The notes: generated by a model from the sequence alone, not told the origin. Positions 49,327 to 59,994 are shown, counted from the first letter of the stretch. The stretch: 64,000 nucleotides of DNA from Myxococcales bacterium (GCA_013360285.1 JABWCM010000004.1:1-64000); one strand, 5' to 3'. Made by a program: numbers and translations.

Positions 49327-50637
49327 ATGAAACGACGTTTGGTATGGGTAACTCAGGTTTTGGCGCTTTTTGGGATGTCGTCCATCGGTACTGCTGTTCC
49401 GCAGTCTGTGTCCTATGTCGGGGAGTTGTCGTCGCCCAATGGGGTGCCCATTACTGCTGATGTGATGGTGACGGTGGCGTTGTTCGGCTCCGAAACCGGA
49501 GCCGTGGCATTGTGGAGCGAGGATCTCGGTGAGACGTCGGTAATCGCCGGACGATTTGATATCGAGGTATGCAAACTGAATTGTCAAAGTTTCGAATCTA
49601 CGGTCGAGCAGAACGATGGATTGTGGTTGGAATTTACTGTTGGTGGACAAATATTGACTCCGAGGCAGAAGATAAACAGTGTTCCGTTTGCTCTCCGAGC
49701 CGGTGATGCAACCACTTTGGGCGGCATATCGGCTGCCGAATACGTAACTTCAGACTCGTTGCCCACCGTTTTGGAGGGTGAATTCGCGGTGTCGGATACC
49801 GCCTGCCCACAGGAATCGGTTATGACGGGTGTGGATGCGGCCGGACTGCCCATTTGTGATGGAACGCCGTTTTCGAGTTCGGCATGTAGCGATTGTTTGC
49901 AACCCGTCGTCGACGGACAAACCACGCTTAGCAACCAACTTTCGACGATAACCGACTGGATCAATACATTCGCGGCGGATTTGGGCGAACTTACGAACCA
50001 GGTGGGGGACCTCGCCGGGTCGCTGGACGTTATTTTAGCAGCGTTGTCGGAGCAGTCCGACCTGCTGGTGTTCGTCGGCAACGGAACGAACAATCACGGG
50101 GTCGATACCACAGACGTCGTACCGAACCCCGTGGGGTCGGTCCTGGAACGACTGGAAACGTTGCAAGGAAGCCCGGGACTTCATGGTCAGACCATGATGC
50201 AGAGCGAATTTCTGCAATTGTTCCGGGGCGGTCCGGTCGTCACGTGGAGTGTCAAAATCAACAACGGTGTGCTGGACCAAAGTGTTCCTAATGCCGGCTA
50301 TACAAATCTTGTGCAAGGGCGCAGCCTTCACGGAATCTGTCAGGTGAACTTTGGTGCCAGTTCGTTTGCCCAAGTGGTTGCCGCCGGCAGCAGCGGATAT
50401 GAAGCAGCCAATTACACCGCATACGTGGCGCCGGTATATCCGGTGGTACCCGTTTTTGTGATCAAAGATGCCTGGAGCCACGGACCAGGTCATGTAGGTG
50501 TTGTGATTGCATCCAGTTGCCACACCTACGCCAACGAGGTGTGGAGTGCAGGTCAGTGCGGAAATTCATTTGCCGATCGGTATTTGCTCAACAACTACAC
50601 CGGATACGTCAGTTTTGTTCTCCCCTGTGTACGTTAA
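49327..50637 (+). CDS. Secreted tail-fibre/collagen-like-associated surface protein
   Basis: Signal peptide; LTPRQKINSVPFALRAGDATTLGG motif. Confidence 0.6.
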   Translation: MKRRLVWVTQVLALFGMSSIGTAVPQSVSYVGELSSPNGVPITADVMVTVALFGSETGAVALWSEDLGETSVIAGRFDIEVCKLNCQSFESTVEQNDGLWLEFTVGGQILTPRQKINSVPFALRAGDATTLGGISAAEYVTSDSLPTVLEGEFAVSDTACPQESVMTGVDAAGLPICDGTPFSSSACSDCLQPVVDGQTTLSNQLSTITDWINTFAADLGELTNQVGDLAGSLDVILAALSEQSDLLVFVGNGTNNHGVDTTDVVPNPVGSVLERLETLQGSPGLHGQTMMQSEFLQLFRGGPVVTWSVKINNGVLDQSVPNAGYTNLVQGRSLHGICQVNFGASSFAQVVAAGSSGYEAANYTAYVAPVYPVVPVFVIKDAWSHGPGHVGVVIASSCHTYANEVWSAGQCGNSFADRYLLNNYTGYVSFVLPCVR

Positions 50638-50658
50638 CTGAGCACAAAAAAACTTTCG

Positions 50659-51435
50659 TTGATCATTCCGTCCATGGGAATTAAAGTTAGCTTGAATTCA
50701 TGTTATTTTAACGCTCCGTTCGTTGTTGTAATGGTGTTGTTGGTTGCGGTACCAGTGGTGATTGTGCACGTAAACGCCACATGTTCTTTCGCAAAAGAAC
50801 CACCTGCCCGGCACGAGACTCCGACTATTTGCACCTATCACACAAGCGTGTGGGATGTGCATCGGAATCGGGTTATCCCCGCCCAAGGCGTGACCAAACC
50901 TTATTCTGAATTGACGGCCGAGGAACGGGATCCGGCCGAGCCGCGGTGTACACTATGTGAGCAGGACCAGGTGGAAGTCGACCTTGCAACAGTCGGAATC
51001 AATGGGCTCCAGCCGGTGAAAATCTGCTGGGTTTATGCGGAACGGCTGTTGGCGGCGTTCAACCAAATTCAATCCAGTGGCGAGTTTGAGTTCTTGAGTG
51101 TGCGTGGATACCGGCCAGGTCGTACTCGCGGTCCGGTTGTGGATGGGAAAAGAACTCGGTTCAGCAATCATTCGTTTGGCACCGCTGTAGATATCAATGC
51201 TGAACACAACGGTTTGTATGTACGATGCGACGTTCAGGTTTCGACTCGATCCCCGATCGACGGATGCAAATTAAAACACGGTGGAACATGGGACCCAGTC
51301 GGTCGATTGTCGACGACGATCGTGCCTGATGGCGTTGTAGTACGGGCCATTTCCGAGCATCTTGGGTGGCAGTGGGGTGGCACGCTGCCCGGTACAATGA
51401 AAGACTTTATGCACTTTTCCATTACCGGTCACTAA
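50659..51435 (+). CDS. Peptidase M15-like (extensin-like / D-Ala-D-Ala carboxypeptidase) secreted protein
   Basis: SNHSFGTAVDINAEHN; EHLGWQWGGTLPGTMKDFMHFSI. Confidence 0.8.
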   Translation: MIIPSMGIKVSLNSCYFNAPFVVVMVLLVAVPVVIVHVNATCSFAKEPPARHETPTICTYHTSVWDVHRNRVIPAQGVTKPYSELTAEERDPAEPRCTLCEQDQVEVDLATVGINGLQPVKICWVYAERLLAAFNQIQSSGEFEFLSVRGYRPGRTRGPVVDGKRTRFSNHSFGTAVDINAEHNGLYVRCDVQVSTRSPIDGCKLKHGGTWDPVGRLSTTIVPDGVVVRAISEHLGWQWGGTLPGTMKDFMHFSITGH

Positions 51436-51613
51436 GAGGGTGTTTGGGAAAAAAAATAAGCTACGCGAGCCATTGGCCTACTGCGTCGGTCCTGCTTCGG
51501 TCGGCCCATCCTCCGCGTACCTTTGGGTACGCCTCCGGTGGGCCTCAGTCGGCAGGCCCGCCTCGCTACGGCCACTGTCCCGCTCGCCGTTATTTTTTTC
51601 CCAAACACCCTCT
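51435..51613. repeat. Family A fold-back element
   Basis: agagggtgtttggga...gcgtacc-tttg-ggtacgc...tcccaaacaccctct. Confidence 0.93.
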
Positions 51614-51833
51614 AAACACCAGTGCGATCCCCTTGTGCAGCCACCGGAGAGCCCGTCTTTCCCGTACCGGGTTCAACGTGATGGCCCCGGTGCGCTGTTG
51701 TACTAAAAAACGTTTAAGACTAGCATGTTACACTGCCCGGCTTGAAGATAGACCAAGCAGTGTTATGAAATAGCAGCATAAATGCATGCGGAGTGTTGCA
51801 CCACAACCTCCTTCCACCGTTTGAGGCATTCCC

Positions 51834-54800
51834 ATGAAGCGTGTGCGATTGATTGCAACACTGGCCGTTCTGTGGACAGGTGTGTCCGCCTGTGGAGAAG
51901 TCACCATCTGGGAAGAAGCTCCCCCTGAGGCCACACAACAACGGGCGGGTTCCCTCAGTGCTGCCCCGGAAATATCCATCAAGAGCCCAGCGAACCTTTC
52001 GAATATCCCGATGGGTGTCGGCAGTACTCCAGTCACCGTTGAGTTTTCAGTGTCCGGTATGGCCATTCCCAGCGAAGGATACCTTGTGTTTACCGTTGAT
52101 GGGCTTGGACCGGTTCAACACTTGTCCACAAGTCCTTTTGTTTACGCAAATGTGCCCAAAGGACAACATACCTTGGCCGTTCAACTTGTGTTAGCCGATG
52201 GTACACCGCTGACGAACCCACAATCGCGGGCCGTGGTGAAAGTGAAGATCGTCGCCGATTGTGTTGCCGACGGCGATTGTGCCGACAACAACCCATGCAC
52301 CATTGACGTTTGCCAGGCGGGGATAACGACGAAGCAATGTAAATATGGCCCGGTATCCAACTCAGCGTGCTGTTTGTCGGTGATGGATTGCAGTTTTGGC
52401 TGGAATTGTGTCGGAAATTTATGTGTGCAGTGTCAAACCGATGCGCAGTGCTCTGACGGCAACACTTGTACCACTGATTCTTGTGTTCAGGGGCTTTGTA
52501 AGAATGTTGCCGTTGCAGGTTGTTGTAATACCTCCAGCGGCTGCAACGACGGCAACCCATGCACAAACGACAGTTGTAATTTACTGACGTCCACCTGCAC
52601 CTTTACACCGATAACCGGCTGCTGTGCGACTGCGGCGCAATGTAACGATGGCAACCCCTGCACAACGGATGCCTGCATCGGGAACACGTGCCGCTACGGG
52701 CCAAAATCGGGATGCTGTACCGCCGATTCGCAATGTAACGATAAAGATGTTTGCACGCTTGATTTGTGTAATTTAGTGTCTAATTCATGTAATTTTGTTG
52801 CTGATCCGGCAAAGCCGAATTGTTGTAAAGACAACAATGCCTGCGATGATGGCGATCCGGCTACGTTGGACAAATGTGTTGTTGGTGTTTGCACCCACGT
52901 TCAAGACCCGGATTTCTGCGTTGGACCGACGGTGCCGCAAGTCGTTATCAACGAAATCATGGTGAATCCGAAGGCAGTAACCGATGTGGTGGGAGAATGG
53001 ATCGAACTTCACAACCCGGGCAAAAACTCCGTGAGTATTGCGGGTTGGAGTATTTCCGACTCCGGAGGAGATTTTCATCAGTTGCCTGCTGGAAGTCCTC
53101 TGACTATTGCCCCAGGCGGCTATTTCGTGCTCGGAAACAACCCGGAAACAGCCAGCAACGGTGGCATTGTTCTGGATTATGCGTATACGAACTTCACGCT
53201 TGCCAATAGTGGAGATGAAGTCATCCTGAAAAAAGCAGACGGCACGGTGGTGTCGGAGGTCCATTACTCCACCGGGAATGGTTTTCCGGTCACCGATGGT
53301 GCTTCGTACGCATTAAAACACCCTTATCTTAGTAATAACGCAGGCGACAGCTTTGCTCTTGCGACCGCGTTATACGGAAAAGGTGATTTTGGTACACCAA
53401 AGGCCAAAAACACCGATATCTACGCCCCGCCGATTGATCCCGGATGCGACGACGGCAACCCGTGTACGTTCAATGTGTGTCAGCCGAACAGTCAGTGTGG
53501 TGTTGAACAGAAACCAAACTGTTGCTCGTCCAACGCGAATTGTAACGACGGAAAGCCGTGTACAACGGATGTTTGCGACCAGACCACAAACACATGCAAA
53601 TTCACGCCGCCTTCGGGGCCGTGTTGTAATACCAGTTCGGACTGTAACGACAACAATCCATGTACAACGGATGCGTGCATCGGACTCAAATGCCGTTACG
53701 GACCGAACCAATCGAAGCCCGGTTGCTGCACGAACGACGGGATGTGCGACGACAAGAATCCGTGTACGGAACAAACTTGCGATTTGGCTCAAAACCTGTG
53801 TGAGTACGAACCAATAGGGGATCCGTTATGCTGTGTTTACAATGCGGACTGTGAAGATAACAACCCGTCTACGCTCAACAAATGTATCGACGGGTCGTGT
53901 CAGTTTCCGCCGGATCCCACTTATTGCGACCAGGATGCCCAGTGTAACGATGGGTTGGTCTGCACCGCCGACAAATGTGACCTAGCCAAACACAAATGTG
54001 TTGCGAGCCCGCTTCCGGGATGTTGTGTCGCCGATATTCAGTGCGGTGACGGGGATGTTTGTACGCTGGATGTTTGTGATCCGGTTCAGCATGTCTGTAA
54101 ACACCCTCCCAAACCCGGTTGTTGTAAGCAGGATTCGCATTGCAACGACAACGATGTTTGTACCGCCGACCAGTGCTTAAATTACTCTTGCCGACATACC
54201 GAGATATCCGGTTGTTGCACCACAAACACGGATTGCGCAACCACGAACCCGTGTGTCAACAACGTCTGTGATGTGCTCACCAAGGTCTGCGTTCCAGGTG
54301 GTACGAATGGAGCGGTGCAGGGATGTTGTATTACCAACAGCGAATGCAACGACAACAACGGATGTACGACCGACAAATGTGTGCAGAATATCTGCCAGAA
54401 CACTTATGTAACTGGGTGTTGCCAATCGGCAGTTCAGTGTAATGACAACGACCCATGTACGGTTGATTACTGTATTTTCGGTAAATGTAAGTCGGTTGCA
54501 AAAACCGGGGCTTGTTGTTTGCAGGACGAAGAATGTGTTGCCGATTCAAGTGCTTGCACAACCGCGTTGTGTCTTGGCGGGCAGTGCGTTCAAGCGTCAA
54601 ATGGGACCTGTCCGACTCCGCTTCCATTTGAGGTCAGTGACTGGGCGCTTGATGGCGGGGCCTCGGCGGCGGCTTGGAGTGTTGAAAATGGCGCAATCAT
54701 GTCGGGTTGGCATTTTACTGTCGCTGGACCGAAGTTTTCTGCTACGGATGCCCCCGTTTCCACGTGGAGTGTAGATCTGTTGTCGCCTCTGCTGAATGGG

Positions 54801-56531
54801 AGCAACGCATCCAAGGTGACCGCACAGTGGACACAAACAGTAGTTCCGGGTGTGTTGGGTGGCGAGGATGAGCTTATGTTACTGGCTTCGGCTACGGGAT
54901 CCAGCCCATTTCAGCCGATTATGACCGAAACGGCGACGACTGCCGCGGGTTCTTCTACATTACGTACGGCGGAGATCCCAACGTTGGCCGGGGCGGCGAG
55001 TGGCCGGGTCGTTTTTCGTGTGTCGCGCGCTCAGGGTGGCATTACGGACATGAATTGGTCGATTGGCAACGTCGTGATTGCTCCCGGCTCGCCGCCGGTG
55101 GCCAACGGGTTTGGCGGACCGCTACCCGGTGCGGTTTCTACCCTAACCACATACACGTTGACCGCTGTGGATACGGATTTGGGAGACGTTGTCAGCTTTA
55201 CGTTGGCGGGAACACCGGGTTATGTGAGTCTTCAAAACTACAAAAACAAGGGAAATGGAACATTTTCGATTGATCTGGCTCTTTTCCCAGAGGAAGGCGA
55301 CCAGGGTAGCGCCATCGGGACCATCATTGTGTCGGATGGGTTGCTGCAAACCCCGATTACGGTTGGATTTTCGGTCGTCGATCAACCTGTGTGTCCAAAC
55401 GGAGTTCCCGAACTGGGTGAACAGTGTGATGACGGCAACATGACGGATAACGACGGCTGTACAAATTCGTGCCTCCTTGCGTCCTGTGGTGATGGCGTGG
55501 TGCAGGCCACTGCGGGCGAACAATGTGATCTCGGAGCACAGAACTCCAACAATGGCCAATGTACTACGTTTTGTAAACTACCATCCTGTGGGGATGGGTA
55601 CGTTCAAACCAGCCAAGGTGAACTGTGCGATCTGGGGGTCAACAACAACAACACCGGTAACTTTTGCACCCAACTATGTAAGTTACCGGTGTGCGGCGAC
55701 GGGTTTATCCAGGCCGGCAAGGGGGAACAGTGCGATGCGGGTCCACAAAATGGGGTCGCGGGGACATGCAGCGTCCAATGTAAGCCGAATTACTGTGGTG
55801 ACGGTGTGATTCAGGCGGTTCTTGGCGAACAATGTGACAATGGAGCCAACAATAGCGACACACTTGCAAACGCATGTCGAACAGATTGCAGCGCTGCTTC
55901 CTGTGGAGATGGAGTAAAGGACACAGCGGATTCGTGTGATGACGGAAACGATGTTCCCGGTGACGGCTGTGAAAACAACTGCACAATTACGGTTCCCACG
56001 GTCATGATGGTGATCACGGAAATCATGGCGGATCCCAACATGGTGTCCGACACCGTTGGGGAATGGTTCGAAATCTACAATCCCGGCGAAGTGTCCATGA
56101 ATATCAACGGTTGGACTATCAAGAGCAAATCCGGTGCTACTGGGACAGAAACACACACGATCAATAGCCAGACGCCCATATTTGTGCCTGCGCAAGGTTA
56201 TTTGATTGTGGGGAATGGCAGCGCGGCTATCAATGGAGGTGCACCGACTGCGTACGTGTATGGCGGGATTACGTTGGCCCAGGGAACGAACTCCGACTAT
56301 GCACAGTTGGTGGATCCCCTGGGTACCATTCACGACACGGTGAACTGGTCGAACGCCGGCGCAGGAAAACCGGCAATTGGCGCTTCGTGGCAGCTCAAAT
56401 CGACAAGTGCCGATAATGTTCAACTCACAGACGGGCTCAACGTCTTGTTGTCACAGTGGTGTGTTTCCACGATGGTTTTTACTCCGTCCACGGACAAGGG
56501 CAGCCCTGCTTCTGCCAGCAACTGCCCTTAG
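51834..56531 (+). CDS. Giant Cys-rich lipoprotein with many CNDxNPCTxDxC repeats, two lamin-tail-like (LTD) domains and CGDGxxQxxxGEQCD repeats
   Basis: VSAC lipobox; VVINEIMVNPKAVTDVVGEWIELHNPG and VITEIMADPNMVSDTVGEWFEIYNPG; four CGDG...GE.CD repeats plus a further CGDG copy. Confidence 0.88.
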   Translation: MKRVRLIATLAVLWTGVSACGEVTIWEEAPPEATQQRAGSLSAAPEISIKSPANLSNIPMGVGSTPVTVEFSVSGMAIPSEGYLVFTVDGLGPVQHLSTSPFVYANVPKGQHTLAVQLVLADGTPLTNPQSRAVVKVKIVADCVADGDCADNNPCTIDVCQAGITTKQCKYGPVSNSACCLSVMDCSFGWNCVGNLCVQCQTDAQCSDGNTCTTDSCVQGLCKNVAVAGCCNTSSGCNDGNPCTNDSCNLLTSTCTFTPITGCCATAAQCNDGNPCTTDACIGNTCRYGPKSGCCTADSQCNDKDVCTLDLCNLVSNSCNFVADPAKPNCCKDNNACDDGDPATLDKCVVGVCTHVQDPDFCVGPTVPQVVINEIMVNPKAVTDVVGEWIELHNPGKNSVSIAGWSISDSGGDFHQLPAGSPLTIAPGGYFVLGNNPETASNGGIVLDYAYTNFTLANSGDEVILKKADGTVVSEVHYSTGNGFPVTDGASYALKHPYLSNNAGDSFALATALYGKGDFGTPKAKNTDIYAPPIDPGCDDGNPCTFNVCQPNSQCGVEQKPNCCSSNANCNDGKPCTTDVCDQTTNTCKFTPPSGPCCNTSSDCNDNNPCTTDACIGLKCRYGPNQSKPGCCTNDGMCDDKNPCTEQTCDLAQNLCEYEPIGDPLCCVYNADCEDNNPSTLNKCIDGSCQFPPDPTYCDQDAQCNDGLVCTADKCDLAKHKCVASPLPGCCVADIQCGDGDVCTLDVCDPVQHVCKHPPKPGCCKQDSHCNDNDVCTADQCLNYSCRHTEISGCCTTNTDCATTNPCVNNVCDVLTKVCVPGGTNGAVQGCCITNSECNDNNGCTTDKCVQNICQNTYVTGCCQSAVQCNDNDPCTVDYCIFGKCKSVAKTGACCLQDEECVADSSACTTALCLGGQCVQASNGTCPTPLPFEVSDWALDGGASAAAWSVENGAIMSGWHFTVAGPKFSATDAPVSTWSVDLLSPLLNGSNASKVTAQWTQTVVPGVLGGEDELMLLASATGSSPFQPIMTETATTAAGSSTLRTAEIPTLAGAASGRVVFRVSRAQGGITDMNWSIGNVVIAPGSPPVANGFGGPLPGAVSTLTTYTLTAVDTDLGDVVSFTLAGTPGYVSLQNYKNKGNGTFSIDLALFPEEGDQGSAIGTIIVSDGLLQTPITVGFSVVDQPVCPNGVPELGEQCDDGNMTDNDGCTNSCLLASCGDGVVQATAGEQCDLGAQNSNNGQCTTFCKLPSCGDGYVQTSQGELCDLGVNNNNTGNFCTQLCKLPVCGDGFIQAGKGEQCDAGPQNGVAGTCSVQCKPNYCGDGVIQAVLGEQCDNGANNSDTLANACRTDCSAASCGDGVKDTADSCDDGNDVPGDGCENNCTITVPTVMMVITEIMADPNMVSDTVGEWFEIYNPGEVSMNINGWTIKSKSGATGTETHTINSQTPIFVPAQGYLIVGNGSAAINGGAPTAYVYGGITLAQGTNSDYAQLVDPLGTIHDTVNWSNAGAGKPAIGASWQLKSTSADNVQLTDGLNVLLSQWCVSTMVFTPSTDKGSPASASNCP

Positions 56532-56694
56532 GTGACTGGTGTTTTTAGATGAATTCCACGCCCTGGCCGCCTTTGGCCGTCTCGCCCGTAAAAATCCCTG
56601 CGGCATATTCCCGATATTCCTCAGGATTTTTCCGGACGATCCGGCTCAAATTCGGCTGGGTCGTGAAATCCCCTAAAAAACACCAGCCACCTAG
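56529..56694. repeat. Family D fold-back element
   Basis: taggtgactggtgtttttag...ggcatattcccgatattcc...ctaaaaaacaccagccaccta. Confidence 0.9.
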
Positions 56695-56771
56695 GTGACT
56701 GGTGTTTTTAGATGAATTCCACGCCCTGGCCGCCTTTGGCCGTCTCGCCCGTAAAAATCCCTGCGGCATAT
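56694..56771. repeat. Family D left half-element ending at the apex
   Basis: Identical to 56531..56609, ends gcggcatat then unrelated sequence. Confidence 0.9.
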
Positions 56772-56790
56772 CCTGGTAGACTGCTCATCT

Positions 56791-57807
56791 TTATGTATTG
56801 AGAATCTTTCCAACATCCGTTCGGAGTGTTTCGAGAAATCGTTCCATAGACATTCGATAAATCGTAGCACCACAGGCTTGGGCGTGGCCTCCACCGCCAT
56901 GTTTGCGGGCGATGGGTTCGACGTCGTAGCCGGATTTGGAACGAAGTGATAACTTAATCTCTCTGTTTTCTTCGTTAAAGTTCGCAATTGCGGCAATTTG
57001 AACCGATTCGACGGATATCAGTGATTGGATAAGGTCTCGATAGTCGTCCCGATCAATATTTAACCCGTTGGTCGCTTCCCTTGAAATCGCAACCAACCCG
57101 AAGCGTGCGCCGAATAGGTACTCGGCTGACGCCAATGCGCGCGAAAGAAATCGCAAACTGTCCGGAGTCAAACATTGAAATACCCGCTGCTGAACTCGGT
57201 CTGCGTCTGCTCCGGATTCAAGCAATGCCGCTGCACATCGGAGGGTGTCCGGGTTGTTGCGTACATATCGAAATGACAGCGTATCGTAAGAGATTGCGGT
57301 ATATAACAATTCGGCGATGGGTTGGGTGATGGGCGACCCGAGTTCTTTTAGCATCCAGTAACATAACTCTCCCGTAGACGAGCTGTCTTCGACAAGCAGT
57401 CCCTGAACACGTCCTCGTGGACGGTGGTGGTCAACAACCAACACCGGAATTTTTCGTTCTCCAAGTATTCGCCGGATTCCCGAGCCGAACTGCGTGTCGG
57501 ACGAGTCAAACATCAGCACCAAGTCCGCCGATCTCATGAGTTGTGCTGCGTTTTCGTCGGAATCCAGCGCAAGGATTTCTTCGTGTTTGTCCAGATAACG
57601 AAATCGCCGCGGAGGTGCGTCTGGCGTAATGACAGCGACGTTTTTCCCCAATTGCCGGACGGATGCGGCGAATGCAAGGCAAGAAGCCAGTCCATCCGCA
57701 TCAGGAACCCGATGAGTAGTCACGACGATCCGAGACGCGCTGCGAATTTGGTGAAATACCTGCGAGTTGGCGCGAACCTGCGATTCGATGGACGTTGTCG
57801 GTTTCAT
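56791..57807 (-). CDS. DHH/DHHA1 family phosphoesterase (NrnA-like)
   Basis: THRVPDADGLASCLAFA; DLVLMFDSSDTQ; VLVVDHHRPRG; GGGHAQACG. Confidence 0.9.
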   Translation of the reverse strand: MKPTTSIESQVRANSQVFHQIRSASRIVVTTHRVPDADGLASCLAFAASVRQLGKNVAVITPDAPPRRFRYLDKHEEILALDSDENAAQLMRSADLVLMFDSSDTQFGSGIRRILGERKIPVLVVDHHRPRGRVQGLLVEDSSSTGELCYWMLKELGSPITQPIAELLYTAISYDTLSFRYVRNNPDTLRCAAALLESGADADRVQQRVFQCLTPDSLRFLSRALASAEYLFGARFGLVAISREATNGLNIDRDDYRDLIQSLISVESVQIAAIANFNEENREIKLSLRSKSGYDVEPIARKHGGGGHAQACGATIYRMSMERFLETLRTDVGKILNT

Positions 57808-58026
57808 GCCGGGCACCGGATCCCTTTGTTGTTCAAACCAAGCTCAATTCATTGTCGTTTGGCGATGTGATATGTGCAAGTGTGGTGTCTCGAAAATCGA
57901 AACGAGCCAATGGTTGTTGGTTACGGCCTGGGGTGGTTCATAATCCCCAATGTGGAAAGATTGACGGTGAGGTGAGTTGGAAGGCATTTTGGGGAGTCTA
58001 GGCAACGCCGCGTTTCAAAATCGGAC

Positions 58027-58395
58027 TCAATTGGGCGGGCGACCCTTCCGTTCGATAATTTTGGACATGATTTCGTAAATACAAGCAAGATCTGTTCCGC
58101 CAGTACCGGAAACAATGTCGCGTTGTGGGCCAATAAATTCGATTCGAATGTGACCAATGTCGTCTCGAGCAAATTCTGGGTGTGTAAAGCCGTGTCGTCT
58201 TAGCCAATCTCGGCATTGCGACCAGTGTGGTAGCCACGTGTGATGTAACTTAGCATGCAGTCCATCCCCATTTCCCTGGACAAATGCCACGAATCCGTCG
58301 TTGGTTACGAACCAGTCACCTAGGCGTGGTCGCCATTCAAGTCCCGCGTTGCGCAAATCGCGTGCGCGAGAAATTTCCTCTTTCGTATATCGCAC
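58027..58395 (-). CDS. Hypothetical protein
   Basis: Intact ORF with ATG; WRPRLGDWFVTNDGFVAFVQ. Confidence 0.5.
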   Translation of the reverse strand: MRYTKEEISRARDLRNAGLEWRPRLGDWFVTNDGFVAFVQGNGDGLHAKLHHTWLPHWSQCRDWLRRHGFTHPEFARDDIGHIRIEFIGPQRDIVSGTGGTDLACIYEIMSKIIERKGRPPN

Positions 58396-58765
58396 TGCTT
58401 ATCCGTTGCTACACCTCAAACGCGGTCGTTCCGATCAATGGCAGGCCTTGTAACATGCAAATAGTCGCCTTATCAACGACTTGTTCCGACGTGGTTCGGC
58501 GACAATGGCCCTGATTTCTGGAGCGGGAGTCCAACGTTCAAAATGCGAGTTCGATCGCCAATTACTTGCAAGATGTTGTGATGTCTGCACTATGTGTTGA
58601 CACGTTCGTTGCCGTCAGGTAGTGAACGCGCGGATATCGGATTTGGGGGACAATCATGTGGTTGCGTTCCGGACTAAACCGGGCGTGTGAAGGGCGAAGC
58701 AGGGCATGCGTGGTTGGGGCCAACCGGTCTCAACGCCGTTTGTGTAGAAAAGTTAGGAGGCAATA

Positions 58766-59287
58766 ATGAACTGGGGACAACTGATCAAACTAGGCAAACG
58801 TGCAACGGAAATCGGGGTCGAGCGCCTGCTGACCGCAGCGAGTATTGTTGAGGAACTGAGCCGTGGCGCGATCGACCGATATAATCGTTTCGCGGAACAC
58901 GCACCCGTTCCGTTGCCAAAAGTCCCGCAGGGGCACGCTACGGAGTCCAAAGAAAGTCGCCCTTGGTCGGAGACCACTTCTTCCGCTCCGGTGACACCGT
59001 CTCGCCCGTCGGTGGTGCCTGCGGTGAATCTTGAGGAAAAAGCAACCGCCGCCAAACAGCGCGAAACCGCTGAAACGCCAAAACCGGCTACTAAATTAAC
59101 GGTTGTCGCCGACGAACCCAAAGTAGAACGGTTGGAACGGTTACCGGCGAATTGGCTGCTTGAAAAAACACGGAAGGAACAATTGCAGGTATTTTGTAAG
59201 GAACGTGGATTGCCATATAACGAGGAAGACACCAAAAAGACTCTGGTTACAAAACTGGTTGAGTGGCGAGTTCAAGGAGAAAAATAA
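58766..59287 (+). CDS. Hypothetical protein with C-terminal SAP/Rho_N-like motif
   Basis: AGGAGG upstream of ATG; TRKEQLQVFCKERGLPYNEEDTKKTLVTKLVEW. Confidence 0.6.
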   Translation: MNWGQLIKLGKRATEIGVERLLTAASIVEELSRGAIDRYNRFAEHAPVPLPKVPQGHATESKESRPWSETTSSAPVTPSRPSVVPAVNLEEKATAAKQRETAETPKPATKLTVVADEPKVERLERLPANWLLEKTRKEQLQVFCKERGLPYNEEDTKKTLVTKLVEWRVQGEK

Positions 59288-59723
59288 CTTCTGTGAACGG
59301 AACAACCGAAACAAATAAATGCGCGTCGACCCGTCGAGACCGCTTAAGTTAGCCAGCCAAAGTTATTCTATCTATTTTCGTTTTCCCGCGGTGTGAATAT
59401 TAAACCATGCTGTCCGTTTCAGGACCTTTGTTGCTCGTTGCGAGGTCGTTGGTGCAGGGCGTGACGGGTCTGTCGGCAAGTTCGAGAAATGAACCTATGA
59501 GGCATGGACAGGATATGTGGTTTGTCGGTAATTTTAAGGGTATGACTTACGCTCACCGTTCAAACCAAACGGCGAATTTCTGGATGTTGCATTTGCCGCC
59601 GACTCCATCGTTTGAAAGTCTCCATTTTAAGCCTAAACTAAGTTAACATATGTACGCTGGGATTGCGATCGCATTTTGGGTACTTCTGTAGCGTTTGGTC
59701 GGCGTATATACGGGTGATTTCTC

Positions 59724-59892
59724 GGAGACGGTCAGCGGAAATAAATCGTGAACCCCGATTGGCTAATATAGTGTGCCTTGGCCATGTCCGTCGGTGCGGC
59801 ATATGCTCGATATGGCCTCAGTCGAGTGTCGGCCAATTCAGCGCTAATTTAGCTGTCTCAGGATCACGCCCTTATCTCCGCTGTCCCCTGAC
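59724..59892. repeat. Family B fold-back element (diverged)
   Basis: gagacggtcagcggaaata...gctaatata...gctaatttagc...ctccgctgtcccctg. Confidence 0.85.
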
Positions 59893-59994
59893 AAAGTCCT
59901 GGTGGTTCCCTGATTTGAAAAATGCCCGTAAGTTACCCGGCTCCGCGTTTGGTGGTCGGGATAATCGGAAGTAGTTGTTTGAGGGTATTGGGGT

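Noticed and set aside
55683-56423. 246-aa minus-strand ORF
   Set aside because: Antisense to the giant Cys-rich gene; no protein-like motifs.
59407-59646. 79-aa plus-strand ORF
   Set aside because: Low-quality composition, no RBS, no motif.
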